Source of the DNA: Mariprofundus sp. UBA1536
GTDB taxonomy: Bacteria > Pseudomonadota > Zetaproteobacteria > Mariprofundales > Mariprofundaceae
Assembly: GCA_002323245.1 (NCBI GenBank)
Contig: DCPU01000016.1
Span: forward strand, 117,591-181,590
Direction of reading: 5' to 3'
Length of the DNA: 64,000 nt
Shown here in pieces: positions 41,851 to 51,380 of this stretch. Made by a program: the position numbers and the translations under genes. The notes beneath the pieces were generated by a model. That model did no database searches, was not told where the DNA came from, and worked only from the letters and a program-made list of their open reading frames with translations. The stretch's first letter is position 1. Each line of letters begins with the position of its first letter.

Positions 41851-42792
41851 TTGGCAAAACCAGCGCAAATTACCATCGCTCAAATCCTTGAGCAGCAAAG
41901 CGAAGCGCTGAAGATGAAACTGCTGGTGGGTGAAGCAGGGTTACAGCGTTATATCGATCACCCCAGATTACAAAAACCATCCCTTGCTTTTGCGGGATTT
42001 ATTGAAAACTTGAGCGATTATCGCTTGCAAGTGATTGGAAAAACTGAACTCCATTTTTTAGAAACACGTACGCCCGAGCAGCAGCATATAGATGTGAATG
42101 CCGTCTTTGATTTACGCTTGGCTGGTGTGGTGATTACGCGCGGTTTAACACCGCCGCCACTGATTCTTGAAGCAGCTAAGCGCACCGACACCCCCTTGAT
42201 TCAAACGGATTTGGACTCTTCCAGCTTTATGACGCATATGACCGTGTTTTTATCCCATGCGTTGGCGCCTGTTGCTTATCAACATGGTGTGTACATGGAT
42301 GTATATGGTATTGGTGTGATTTTGCTGGGTGAAAGTGGTATTGGTAAAAGTGAAATTGGTTTGGAGCTTATTACCCGTGGTCATCGTTTGATTGCCGATG
42401 ATATGGTGCAGTTGGTGCGCCAAACACCATCCGTGCTTGTGGGGCAAAGCCCAGAATCACTGCGTTATCATATGGAAATTCGAGGCTTAGGCATTTTAGA
42501 TATTCGCAATATTTTTGGTGCAGCTGGTATCACCGATACCAAGCGGGTGCGCCTTATTGTTAATCTTATTCGTTGGTCGGAATTTAAAGAAGAGCAGCGC
42601 TTTAATAGCGAAGATATGATGGAGCTACATGGCGTGGTCTTGCCAGTGGTGAATTTGCCGATTCGCCCAGGTCGCTCTATGGCGGTGTTGATTGAATTGG
42701 CCGCACGCAGTCAGTTGCTGAGATTACGCGGCATCAATAGCACCTTGAATTTCACCCAAGCTTTACAGCAGCGCATCCAAGACGGAAATTAA
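41851..42792 (+). CDS. hprK: HPr kinase/phosphorylase
   Basis: HprK adds or removes phosphate at Ser46 of HPr. The 313-residue protein starts at TTG 41851 and has the N-terminal regulatory domain and the catalytic domain with P-loop GESGIGKSEIGLELITRGH. The next parts, LIADDMVQLV and EIRGLGILDIRNIFG, are also diagnostic. Its target serine is present in the HPr gene downstream. Confidence 0.94.
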   Translation: MAKPAQITIAQILEQQSEALKMKLLVGEAGLQRYIDHPRLQKPSLAFAGFIENLSDYRLQVIGKTELHFLETRTPEQQHIDVNAVFDLRLAGVVITRGLTPPPLILEAAKRTDTPLIQTDLDSSSFMTHMTVFLSHALAPVAYQHGVYMDVYGIGVILLGESGIGKSEIGLELITRGHRLIADDMVQLVRQTPSVLVGQSPESLRYHMEIRGLGILDIRNIFGAAGITDTKRVRLIVNLIRWSEFKEEQRFNSEDMMELHGVVLPVVNLPIRPGRSMAVLIELAARSQLLRLRGINSTLNFTQALQQRIQDGN

Positions 42793-42793
42793 T

Positions 42794-43654
42794 ATGCTCC
42801 TTATCATTACAGGTTTATCAGGCGCCGGAAAATCGACAGCTCTACACGGCTTGGAAGATTTGGGCTTTTTTTGTACGGACAATTTGCCCGTTACGATGCT
42901 AGGCCAATGGGCGGAGCAAATGATTCAAAGCGGCAGTAATGCGGCGGTGGGTATTGATATTCGCAGCGCAGAAAATCCTCAATTATTACATCAATCCTTA
43001 GAAGACATTCGCGACACTTTGGATTGGAAGATTATTTTTGTCGATGCTCAGCATGAGGTATTGCAACGTAGGTTTTCAACCCTGCGCCGTCGTCATCCAT
43101 ATGCACCGAATATTGCGCTTGATACTGCAATCGATTCTGAGCGAGAAGCTTTGCATACCCTTCGTCAGCAAGCGGACTTGGTGATTGATAGTTCCAATCT
43201 CACCCCTTACCAGCTTTCAGATTTGGTGGAGACATTTTGGCGAAAACAAAAGAATGAATTGTCCAAACACCATCATATTGTCTGCAATGTGATGTCGTTT
43301 AGTTATCAGCGCGGCTTGCCAGCCGGCGCAGACATGGTGATGGATTTACGCTTTTTGCCCAACCCGCATTATGTACCAGGCTTGGCGGTGCAGACGGGTC
43401 GTGACCAAGATGTGATTGATTATTTCGCGCCACTTGCCGATGTCAGTGAAGCTGAAGCTAAAATAAAAGATTGGTTATTGTTTGTTTGGCCGCGTTTAAA
43501 TAGTGAGCGTAAGCGCTATTTCACCATCGCATTTGGATGCAGTGGTGGTAGGCATCGTTCGGTGTATATGGCTGAGCGCATTGCCGCTTGGCTACAAGAA
43601 CAACAAATGAGCACAGCGATTGTATCGCATCGTGAACTCGGAGTGTTATCATGA
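42794..43654 (+). CDS. rapZ: RNase adapter/nucleotide-binding protein RapZ
   Basis: The 286-residue protein has an N-terminal P-loop (GLSGAGKSTALHGLEDLGF) and the C-terminal domain with FGCSGGRHRSVYMAERIAAWL. In E. coli RapZ binds glucosamine-6-phosphate and directs RNase E to the GlmZ RNA; other phyla use it differently. It starts one base after hprK and overlaps the IIA gene by four bases. Confidence 0.93.
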   Translation: MLLIITGLSGAGKSTALHGLEDLGFFCTDNLPVTMLGQWAEQMIQSGSNAAVGIDIRSAENPQLLHQSLEDIRDTLDWKIIFVDAQHEVLQRRFSTLRRRHPYAPNIALDTAIDSEREALHTLRQQADLVIDSSNLTPYQLSDLVETFWRKQKNELSKHHHIVCNVMSFSYQRGLPAGADMVMDLRFLPNPHYVPGLAVQTGRDQDVIDYFAPLADVSEAEAKIKDWLLFVWPRLNSERKRYFTIAFGCSGGRHRSVYMAERIAAWLQEQQMSTAIVSHRELGVLS

Positions 43655-44064
43655 TTTCCATTATTCTCATAGGTCATGCCCGAATTGCTTCGGAAACCAA
43701 ATTGGCTGTGGAGCATATTCTGGGGCCACTGGATAAAGTATTGGCTATAGATTTGCCAAGCTCGGACATTTCTCCCGCTGAAGAGGAAGTGATGATGGGC
43801 AGCATTCAACAAGCCAGCGCCGATGGTGGGGCATTGGTGTTGGTCGATCTTTATGGAGCAACGCCTTGTAATATTGTGCTGAAAGTGATGGCTCAAGATG
43901 TGGAGGTGGTGACTGGTTTTAATATGCCGGCAGTTTTAAAGGCGGTCACATTACGTCATCAAGAGATCAGCTTGCAGTCTTTGTCCGACCTTACTGTGCA
44001 AGCGGGCAAGCAATATATTTCAAAGGGTACCCAGCAAGTTTCTGGGGATATGTTTCATATCTGA
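43651..44064 (+). CDS. PTS mannose-type IIA component
   Basis: The 137-residue protein is an EIIA-Man domain with phospho-histidine in LIGHARIASE (His9), and LVLVDLYGATPCNIVLKVM is typical. There is no IIB, IIC or IID gene, so it cannot drive sugar import from this locus and more probably relays phosphate for regulation. It sits between rapZ and the HPr gene with overlaps on both sides. Confidence 0.9.
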   Translation: MISIILIGHARIASETKLAVEHILGPLDKVLAIDLPSSDISPAEEEVMMGSIQQASADGGALVLVDLYGATPCNIVLKVMAQDVEVVTGFNMPAVLKAVTLRHQEISLQSLSDLTVQAGKQYISKGTQQVSGDMFHI

Positions 44065-44330
44065 TGCGCCGTGGTGTAGTGATACAAAACAAGCTGGGGC
44101 TGCATGCTAGGGCGTCGGCTAAATTTGTGGGCGAGGCCAGTCGTCATGCATGTTATATTGGCATCAAGCGTGATGACATTGAGGTCAATGGTAAGAGTAT
44201 CATGGGTATAATGATGCTAGCCGCGGCCAAAGGCACAACCGTAGAGCTGATTGCGGATGGTGATGGCGCGGAGCAAGCCTTGGATGCATTGCAGGCATTG
44301 ATTGATGATAAGTTTGGAGAAGGTGAATAG
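44064..44330 (+). CDS. ptsH: phosphocarrier protein HPr
   Basis: The 88-residue carrier takes phosphate from EI on the histidine in NKLGLHARASAKF (His15-type). It also has the regulatory serine in VNGKSIMGIMML, the target of HprK encoded nearby. The C-terminus is normal. It overlaps the start of the EI gene by one base. Confidence 0.94.
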   Translation: MRRGVVIQNKLGLHARASAKFVGEASRHACYIGIKRDDIEVNGKSIMGIMMLAAAKGTTVELIADGDGAEQALDALQALIDDKFGEGE

Positions 44331-45991
44331 TGGCTGAGCAGCGCGAGAAAATCCGGCTTTCTGGTTCAGCTGCTGCTGGCAGCTCAGGTGTTGTCATTGG
44401 CAATATCCAGAAGCTGGATGCAAGGCACCAATTTCTCCCCGAATATATTATTGAAGCAGGTGAAGTTGGTAGTGAGCGTGAACGCTTGCGCCAAGCTGTG
44501 GCGGATGCTTGCAAACAACTTGATGATGAAATCTTAGATTTTGAGCATCATGAACGGGCACAAGAACTGATTTCTATTTTGCAAGCGCATCGTTTGATGC
44601 TAACAGATTCATCCATTTCAGAAGCAGCGCTATTGTTGATCCAAGAGCAACATATCAATGCCGAATGGGCATTGAAAAAATGTCTGGCTGAAATTGGGCA
44701 AGCTTTTGATCAAATGAGTGATCAATATTTGCGTAGTAGAAAAGCGGACGTGGAGCATGTAGGGCAGCGCATTTTTAGTATGCTTGCCAATGATGAACCC
44801 ATTTCGCATGTGTCGGCATCGATTATGATGGCCAATGATTTTTCACCATCGGATGTGGTGGCTATGTGGCGCTCAGGTGTGTCTGGATTTGTATCAGTTC
44901 AGGGCGGGGCAGACAGCCATGCCATGATTGTGGCGCGAAGTATTGGCTTGCCAGGCTTGTCGGGTGTGCAAGGGCTCTTTGATGCGGCTGAAGATGGTGA
45001 TGATTTTGTGCTGGATGCAGAACATGGTGCATGGGTGTTGCATCCCCATGAAGATGAGTTGGCTGATTATGCACAAATACAGTTTGCGCTTTTGGAAGTC
45101 GAACAGGGCTTACAAGCTTATGCAACAGCGGCTTCAACATCTGCCGATGGTTATTTTATGCCCTTGATGGCCAATTTGGAGTTTGCCGAAGAAGCGCGGG
45201 TAGCAGTCGATAGCGGCGCAGAAGGAGTGGGTCTTTTTCGTACTGAGTTTTTATTCATGCAGTCTGATGAATTGCCGCAAGAGGATTTACAGTTTCAGCA
45301 TTATGCCCAAGTGGTGCAAGGTATGCATGGTAAGCCTGTCACCTTCCGCTTGCTTGATATTGGTGCTGATAAGCTTATCAAAGCTGAGGAATTGCAGGGT
45401 ATTTGCGATGGTTTAAATCCTGCCTTGGGTTTGCGCGGCGTTAGAATGTTGCTGAATAAACCCAAGATTTTAGAAACCCAATTGCGGGCTATGGTGCGCG
45501 CAGCGGCCTTTGGCCATGTTTCTATCCTTATCCCTATGGTCACCACGGTGGCCGAAGTGGAAGAAGTGCGGGCGATGATGCTCAAAGTGCAAGAAGCGTT
45601 GGGCTTTAAAAAACACATTGATTTGGGTGTGATGATTGAGGTGCCAGCATCGGTATTTATTGCCAATGAGTTGGCACAAGTATCGGATTTCTTCTCGATT
45701 GGTAGCAATGACTTGGTGCAATATAGCTTGGCCGTGGATCGCGCCGATGAGCAAGTCGGTTACATTTACAATTCATTTCACCCTGCCATTACCACGCTGA
45801 TTGGTTTGGCAGCTGAAGCTGCGCATCGTCATGAAATCGCGATTTCTGTGTGTGGGGAGCTGGCGGCAAACCCTGATTGGACGCAATTCTTTTTGGATGT
45901 GGGCATGACCAGCTTATCGATGGGTACCCGTAATATCCTGCCCATTCGCAAACAATTGTCTGAACTGCAACAAAACAAACGAATCAACTAA
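44330..45991 (+). CDS. ptsI: phosphoenolpyruvate-protein phosphotransferase (enzyme I)
   Basis: EI uses phosphoenolpyruvate to phosphorylate HPr. The 553-residue protein starts at GTG 44330. It has the HPr-binding helical domain and the phospho-histidine in GGADSHAMIVARSIGLP. The C-terminal TIM barrel has GVGLFRTEFLFMQ, LRGVRMLL, FFSIGSNDLVQYSLAVDR and the cysteine motif VCGELAANP. There is no N-terminal GAF domain, so it is a general EI rather than EI-Ntr. Confidence 0.94.
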   Translation: MAEQREKIRLSGSAAAGSSGVVIGNIQKLDARHQFLPEYIIEAGEVGSERERLRQAVADACKQLDDEILDFEHHERAQELISILQAHRLMLTDSSISEAALLLIQEQHINAEWALKKCLAEIGQAFDQMSDQYLRSRKADVEHVGQRIFSMLANDEPISHVSASIMMANDFSPSDVVAMWRSGVSGFVSVQGGADSHAMIVARSIGLPGLSGVQGLFDAAEDGDDFVLDAEHGAWVLHPHEDELADYAQIQFALLEVEQGLQAYATAASTSADGYFMPLMANLEFAEEARVAVDSGAEGVGLFRTEFLFMQSDELPQEDLQFQHYAQVVQGMHGKPVTFRLLDIGADKLIKAEELQGICDGLNPALGLRGVRMLLNKPKILETQLRAMVRAAAFGHVSILIPMVTTVAEVEEVRAMMLKVQEALGFKKHIDLGVMIEVPASVFIANELAQVSDFFSIGSNDLVQYSLAVDRADEQVGYIYNSFHPAITTLIGLAAEAAHRHEIAISVCGELAANPDWTQFFLDVGMTSLSMGTRNILPIRKQLSELQQNKRIN

Positions 45992-46015
45992 ACACGTTTT
46001 TCACTGAGGTAATTT

Positions 46016-46789
46016 ATGTCTGATGTTTCATTGTTCGGCGCACTGCTGGCTGGATTGTTATCGTTTTTATCACCATGCGTGCTGCCTTTGGTGCCAGCAT
46101 ATTTATCTTTTATTAGTGGTGTTTCGGTGGATGCGTTGCGTGGCCAAGCCCAAGCTGATGATTCGCAAACCGATCATGCCCAAATTCGCCGTGTGGCCAT
46201 GATTCAATCATTGTGGTTTGTCTTGGGCTTTAGTTTGGTGTTTATTGCCTTGGGCGCATCAGCAACCTTTTTAGGCCAGTGGTTACTCACGCATATGGCA
46301 TCACTGGCCAAAGTGGCTGGTATCATCATCATTATTTTTGGTCTGCACTATACTGGCCTGATTCGCATTCCGTTTTTGATGGTGGATGCGCGCTTGAATA
46401 CTGCTGAGGTCAAAGGCACCAGTGGTTTGGGTGCTTTGCTGCTAGGTTCGGCATTTGCTTTTGGTTGGACGCCATGCATTGGCCCGATTTTAGGCGCGAT
46501 TTTGGCGATGGCGGGTATGCAGGGGCAAGTTGGTGAAGGTATGATGTTGTTGGTCATGTACTCCATTGGATTGGGTATTCCATTTTTGACTGCAGCATAT
46601 GCCACCAATGCTTTCTTGGATTGGTCAAAGCGTTTTAAACGTCATTTGCATGCTGTTGAAATCGTTTCGGGTGTGTTGTTGGTCTTGGTCGGCATCATGA
46701 TTTTCTTGGGTAGCTTTACGGTGATTTCAGGACTTCTCATTGAATATTTGCCGTGGTTGGCCGACATCGAAAGCCTTGCGGATTTCTGA
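46016..46789 (+). CDS. ccdA: cytochrome c biogenesis protein CcdA
   Basis: CcdA carries electrons from cytoplasmic thioredoxin across the inner membrane for cytochrome c maturation. The 257-residue protein has six membrane helices and the two active cysteines in FLSPCVLPLVPAYLSF and GWTPCIGPILG. No other ccm or ccs gene lies nearby. It follows EI by 24 bases and is followed by a perfect palindrome. Confidence 0.93.
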   Translation: MSDVSLFGALLAGLLSFLSPCVLPLVPAYLSFISGVSVDALRGQAQADDSQTDHAQIRRVAMIQSLWFVLGFSLVFIALGASATFLGQWLLTHMASLAKVAGIIIIIFGLHYTGLIRIPFLMVDARLNTAEVKGTSGLGALLLGSAFAFGWTPCIGPILGAILAMAGMQGQVGEGMMLLVMYSIGLGIPFLTAAYATNAFLDWSKRFKRHLHAVEIVSGVLLVLVGIMIFLGSFTVISGLLIEYLPWLADIESLADF

Positions 46790-46807
46790 AATCCTCACGG
46801 CTATTGC

Positions 46808-46827
46808 GGCAGATACATGTATCTGCC
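46808..46827. other. perfect 20-base palindrome between ccdA and the LysM gene
   Basis: GGCAGATACA and its exact mirror TGTATCTGCC are joined without a spacer. It lies 19 bases after the ccdA stop and 55 before the LysM start. A loose T-rich stretch follows about 20 bases later. It could be a weak terminator or an operator for the LysM-dprA-topA genes. Confidence 0.4.
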
Positions 46828-46881
46828 ACTATTTTGCTGAATATGTTTTGTTTTTATAGGTAGTTACACAGGGGTATTCCG

Positions 46882-47946
46882 ATGAAACTTCATTTTTACA
46901 CACTGGCCTTTCTGGTCATTTTGATTCCCATCCAAGTGCAGGCTGATGCTTTTTTGATGCCTGGTGAAGTGGCTAGTGTGGATTTGGTAAAACCTTTCCC
47001 ACAACCATACATTGTAAAAAAAGGCGATACGCTTTGGGATATTGCGAATGAATACTTCGCAGACCCTGAGAAGTGGTTGAAAATCTGGGAGCACAATCTG
47101 CAAGTGAGCAATCCCGATTTGATTTACCCTGGCAATGAATTGTGGTTAAAAATCAAGCTTGAGCCTGTGGTGAAAGAACCAGAACGCAAAGTGGTAACCC
47201 TTACCCCACGTATTATTTACAAACCAGCTCAGCGCATCGAAAAAGACATCAACAATGATATGGTGATCAAAGCTTTGGCTCGCCAAGATTTTATTCGCGC
47301 TGACAAAATTGAAGGTGAAGGTCATATTCTTGATTCAGAAGATGAGCGGTTAAATTATGGCGCCTTTGATAAGGTGTATTTGTCATTGGATGAACCTGCC
47401 AAACCTGGCGATATATTTAATATTTTCCGCAATGGCGACCCCATTTTTAATGAGGCTGAAAGCACTGAAAAACCCGTGGGTTATTTGGTGAATCATTTGG
47501 GCCGCGTAGAAGTGACATCGGTTGAAAGTGGCGTATACCGCGGTAATATCATTGAAGCATTTGAAGAGATTGGCCGCACCGACCGACTTAAACGGGCGGT
47601 ACCACAAGATTATAATATCAAACCAGAATACCCTGAAAAACCAATCTTTGGCCGCGTGCTTTATATGCGTAATGATGCAGTTGAAGCCGGTCAAGGCCAA
47701 GTGTTGGGTATTAATTTAGGTATCAATGATGGGCTTAAAGCTGGTTCTGTATTGGGCTTGTATCGCTCGGGACGTTTGGTGGTGGACCAAGCCTACTCCG
47801 AAGAAGTGTTCCAAGCTTTGCCTGAAGAGAAAGTCGGTGAAGTGATTGTCATTGCCCCGCAAGATAAAGCATCCATTGTGTTGGTGACCAGATCTTCTTC
47901 ATCAATCAATAAAGGCGATATCGTCCAAACTCTACCCAAACGTTAA
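46882..47946 (+). CDS. LysM-domain periplasmic protein
   Basis: The 354-residue protein has a signal peptide (ending VQADA) and one LysM domain at about residues 35-90 (YIVKKGDTLWDIANEYF, then LIYPGNELWLKI) that binds peptidoglycan. The rest is a beta-rich region repeating FGRVLYMRND/GDIFNIFRNGDP-type segments. This protein type is commonly encoded just before dprA, as here with one base between them. Confidence 0.88.
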   Translation: MKLHFYTLAFLVILIPIQVQADAFLMPGEVASVDLVKPFPQPYIVKKGDTLWDIANEYFADPEKWLKIWEHNLQVSNPDLIYPGNELWLKIKLEPVVKEPERKVVTLTPRIIYKPAQRIEKDINNDMVIKALARQDFIRADKIEGEGHILDSEDERLNYGAFDKVYLSLDEPAKPGDIFNIFRNGDPIFNEAESTEKPVGYLVNHLGRVEVTSVESGVYRGNIIEAFEEIGRTDRLKRAVPQDYNIKPEYPEKPIFGRVLYMRNDAVEAGQGQVLGINLGINDGLKAGSVLGLYRSGRLVVDQAYSEEVFQALPEEKVGEVIVIAPQDKASIVLVTRSSSSINKGDIVQTLPKR

Positions 47947-47947
47947 C

Positions 47948-49042
47948 ATGACGATTAGCTCGGCAGCTTGCGATTACCTTCGCCTAAGCTTGGTGCCGGG
48001 CGTGGGTGTGTATACAGCTCAGTTGCTGATTCAACATTGTGGTTCGGTGGCCAATATTTGGCAGCAAACGCCAGCGCAGTGGGCTGATGTTGAGGGTGTA
48101 GGGCCAAAACTCATTCAAGCTTTAGCGGCTGCTTTTTCAGAGCAAAACGAAGCCATCATCGCCAGTATCTTCAACACGTGTGAACAACAAGATATCCAGC
48201 TGATTTGTCCTGAAGATGAAGCTTGGCCAGCCAATCTGATGGGCTGTAGCGATGCGCCATTGGTGTTGTATGCCAAGGGCAACTTGGATTGTTTAGGTAA
48301 CGAAAAAATTCTAGGCATGGTCGGTGCACGCAAAGCTTCAGCAGAGGGTAAGCTGATTGCCAGACGTTGGTCGGCATATTGTTCCAGTCAAGATGTGGTG
48401 ATGGTTAGCGGTATGGCGCCAGGCATTGATTCAGCGGTGCATGGTGGCTCGCTTGATTCCGTTAAAGCGGGCGTGGCTGTGCTGGGTTATGGTTTTGGTG
48501 CTGGCAGCGTTCAGCAACAGAAACAGATTGCGGCGCTGGCAGATTTGGGATGCGTACTCACCGAATATGCCCCTGAAGTACAGGCGCACCCCGCATTCTT
48601 TCCGCAACGCAATCGCATCATCGCTGGCTTGTCACAAGCATTGGTGATTATTGAGGGTGGCTTGAAATCAGGCTCTTTAATCACGGCGCGGCAAGGGCTG
48701 AATTATGGCAGGGAGATATTTGCAGTTCCCGGTTCAGTTTTGAATGATATGCATGCGGGCTGTCATCAACTGATTCAGGATGGGGCGCAGCTGGCCAATG
48801 ATGCCGAATATGTGATGCGCTGTATGGGCTGGCACACACAACGAAGTGCTAAAAATCATTACCAGCCAAGTGATGAAACGGAAGCAAAATTACTGGAAAT
48901 GCTAGGTAATCAAATTTTGCATATTGATCATTTGGCTGAAGATTGCTGCTTGACCGTGCCAGCGCTTTCTACCATCTTGCTCCGCCTTGAATTAGAGGGT
49001 GTTATCGAAAAACTGCCCGGAAGTCGTTATACCTTAAGCTAA
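47948..49042 (+). CDS. dprA: DNA-processing protein DprA
   Basis: DprA loads RecA on incoming single-stranded DNA in transformation. The 364-residue protein has an N-terminal helix-hairpin-helix/SAM part, the Rossmann core (MVGARKASAEGKLIARRWS; SGMAPGIDSAVHGGSL; FPQRNRIIAGLSQALVIIEG; SGSLITARQGLNYGREIFAVPGS in parts) and a C-terminal winged helix. It is followed by topA. Confidence 0.94.
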   Translation: MTISSAACDYLRLSLVPGVGVYTAQLLIQHCGSVANIWQQTPAQWADVEGVGPKLIQALAAAFSEQNEAIIASIFNTCEQQDIQLICPEDEAWPANLMGCSDAPLVLYAKGNLDCLGNEKILGMVGARKASAEGKLIARRWSAYCSSQDVVMVSGMAPGIDSAVHGGSLDSVKAGVAVLGYGFGAGSVQQQKQIAALADLGCVLTEYAPEVQAHPAFFPQRNRIIAGLSQALVIIEGGLKSGSLITARQGLNYGREIFAVPGSVLNDMHAGCHQLIQDGAQLANDAEYVMRCMGWHTQRSAKNHYQPSDETEAKLLEMLGNQILHIDHLAEDCCLTVPALSTILLRLELEGVIEKLPGSRYTLS

Positions 49043-49087
49043 GTTACACCTATTCAGGCGAAGTCAAAAAAAGCAGAGAGGATTAAT

Positions 49088-51364
49088 ATGAGTGCTGTAG
49101 TTGTCGTGGAATCTCCTGCAAAAGCCAAAACCATTGAGAAATATTTGGGCAAAGGTTACAAGGTGTTGGCCTCTTATGGTCATGTGCGTGCATTTCCTAA
49201 AAAGAACGGCTCAGTAGACACTGAAAACGATTTTGCGCTGAAATATGTGGTCATCGACGATAAGAAGAAACGTCTTGATGATATTGAAAAAGCCCTGAAA
49301 AAAGCCGATACACTTATCCTCGCCAGCGATTTGGATCGCGAAGGGGAAGCTATTGCTTGGCATGTGGCTGAAGAAATGCGTGCCCGTGGTTTGCTTGATA
49401 CCCGAGAAGTGCAACGTATCACCTTCAACCAAATTACCCGCAAGGCCATTCAAGATGCTGTTGATCATCCTGCTGTTTTAAATATGCCGTTGGTGGATGC
49501 CCAACAAGCGCGCTCAGCCTTGGATTATTTGGTGGGCTTTACTTTATCGCCCCTATTATGGAAAAAAATTCGCGGCGGCTTATCTGCTGGCCGCGTGCAG
49601 TCGGTAGCCTTGCGCTTGGTGTGTGAGCGCGAGCAACATATTCGTGATTTTCGCCCCAAAGAATATTGGTCAGTAGAAGCCAATTGTGCGGTCAAGGGCC
49701 AAGCAGATAGCCCATTTCAAGCCATGTTGCAGGAATTGGCAGGCGAGAAGTTAACCAAATTCTCGCTGGTGAATGAAAAAGCTGCGCGCGCAGCTACGGA
49801 TGTGGTCAACAAAGGCAGCTTTAAAGTTGCCGATATTCAGAAGAAACAAAGCAAACAGCTTCCTTCACCTCCGTTTATTACTTCAACTATTCAAATGGAA
49901 GCATCGCGCAAATTGGGCTTTACTGCCCGTAAAACCATGCAGATTGCCCAAAAGCTTTATGAGGGTGAAGAAGTGGACGGTGAACGCGTGGGTCTTATTA
50001 CTTATATGCGTACTGACTCAGTTTCTTTATCGGCAGAAGCCATTGAAGAAGCGCGCGAACATATTTTAAGTAAATACGGCAAAGACTATTTGCCATCCAA
50101 GCCGCGCGAATTTAAAACCAAAAGTAAAAATGCGCAGGAAGCGCATGAAGCGATTCGCCCCACGTCATTTGCCCGCACACCTGAAAGCATGCGTCAGTCA
50201 TTGCAAGCTGATGAGCTCAAGCTTTATAAGTTGATTTGGAAACGCACCCTGGCTTCGCAAATGGAATCTGCAGTGCTTGATCAAGTGCGCGCTGATTTAA
50301 GTGATGGCAGCACCACGCTTCGCGCCAATGGTTCCACATTGATTTTCCCAGGCTTTCGCACGCTTTATATTGAAGGTACTGATGAGCCGGCGACATCCAG
50401 TGATGACAGCACCTTGCCGCCACTCAATCTTGGTGATGTGATTGATATTGCTGAAGTCTTGCCCAAGCAGCATTTTACTGAGCCTAAGCCGCGCTTTTCT
50501 GAAGCAACCTTGGTCAAAGAGCTTGAAAGTCATGGTATTGGCCGCCCTTCTACGTATGCCTCAATTTTGAATGTGCTGCGTGAGCGCAAATACGTGGACA
50601 TGGATAAAAAACGCTTTGTGCCCACCGATGTAGGTGAAATCGTAAGTAAATTTTTGACCACTTATTTTGGCGATATTGTCGATGTGAACTTTACTGCCGA
50701 TATTGAAGACAAACTCGATGCTGTAGCACGCGGTGAAAGCGATTGGAAACCATTGCTGCGTGAATTCTGGGGGCCATTTAAAGCCCGTATTGATCATACG
50801 GAAGAGCATGTGAATCGCGCAGATGTAACCCATGAAGAAACCGATGAGAAATGCCCAGAATGCGGTAAACCTATGGCGATTAAGCTGGGTAAGTTTGGGA
50901 AATTTCTTGCTTGCACGGGTTATCCCGAGTGTAAAGTGGCCAAGCCACTTAATGGTGATGATGAAAATCGTGCTGAGCCAGAGGCATCCGATGAAATTTG
51001 CGAGTTGTGTAATTCTCCCATGGTGGTCAAAGCTGGCCGCTTCGGAAAATTTTTAGGCTGTTCTTCGTACCCTGAGTGCAAAAATATTCAGCCCTTGGAA
51101 AAACCTGTGGATACAGGCATCCCTTGCCCAACGTGCAATCAAGGCACTTTCTTAGAAAAGAAATCTCGCCGTGGTAAAGTGTTTTATTCCTGTTCGAAAT
51201 ACCCCAAATGCAAACACGCGCTTTGGAATAAACCCATTGATAAACGCTGCCCAGAATGTGATGCGCCGTTTGTGACTGAGAAAGTAACCAAACGTAATGG
51301 CACGGAATTGGTTTGTGCCAATGAATCATGCAAATGGAAGGAGCAAATTGAAGCTCCAGTCTAA
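49088..51364 (+). CDS. topA: DNA topoisomerase I
   Basis: TopA relaxes negative supercoils. The 758-residue enzyme has the Toprim domain (VVVESPAKAKTIEKYLGKGY; ASDLDREGEAIAWH) and the active tyrosine in GLITYMRTDSVSLS. Its tail has four C4 zinc ribbons: CPECGKPM, CELCNSPM, CPTCNQGT and CPECDAPF, each with a second CxxxC-type pair. Length and order are normal. Confidence 0.95.
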   Translation: MSAVVVVESPAKAKTIEKYLGKGYKVLASYGHVRAFPKKNGSVDTENDFALKYVVIDDKKKRLDDIEKALKKADTLILASDLDREGEAIAWHVAEEMRARGLLDTREVQRITFNQITRKAIQDAVDHPAVLNMPLVDAQQARSALDYLVGFTLSPLLWKKIRGGLSAGRVQSVALRLVCEREQHIRDFRPKEYWSVEANCAVKGQADSPFQAMLQELAGEKLTKFSLVNEKAARAATDVVNKGSFKVADIQKKQSKQLPSPPFITSTIQMEASRKLGFTARKTMQIAQKLYEGEEVDGERVGLITYMRTDSVSLSAEAIEEAREHILSKYGKDYLPSKPREFKTKSKNAQEAHEAIRPTSFARTPESMRQSLQADELKLYKLIWKRTLASQMESAVLDQVRADLSDGSTTLRANGSTLIFPGFRTLYIEGTDEPATSSDDSTLPPLNLGDVIDIAEVLPKQHFTEPKPRFSEATLVKELESHGIGRPSTYASILNVLRERKYVDMDKKRFVPTDVGEIVSKFLTTYFGDIVDVNFTADIEDKLDAVARGESDWKPLLREFWGPFKARIDHTEEHVNRADVTHEETDEKCPECGKPMAIKLGKFGKFLACTGYPECKVAKPLNGDDENRAEPEASDEICELCNSPMVVKAGRFGKFLGCSSYPECKNIQPLEKPVDTGIPCPTCNQGTFLEKKSRRGKVFYSCSKYPKCKHALWNKPIDKRCPECDAPFVTEKVTKRNGTELVCANESCKWKEQIEAPV

Positions 51365-51380
51365 ATCTGAAACATCAGGT

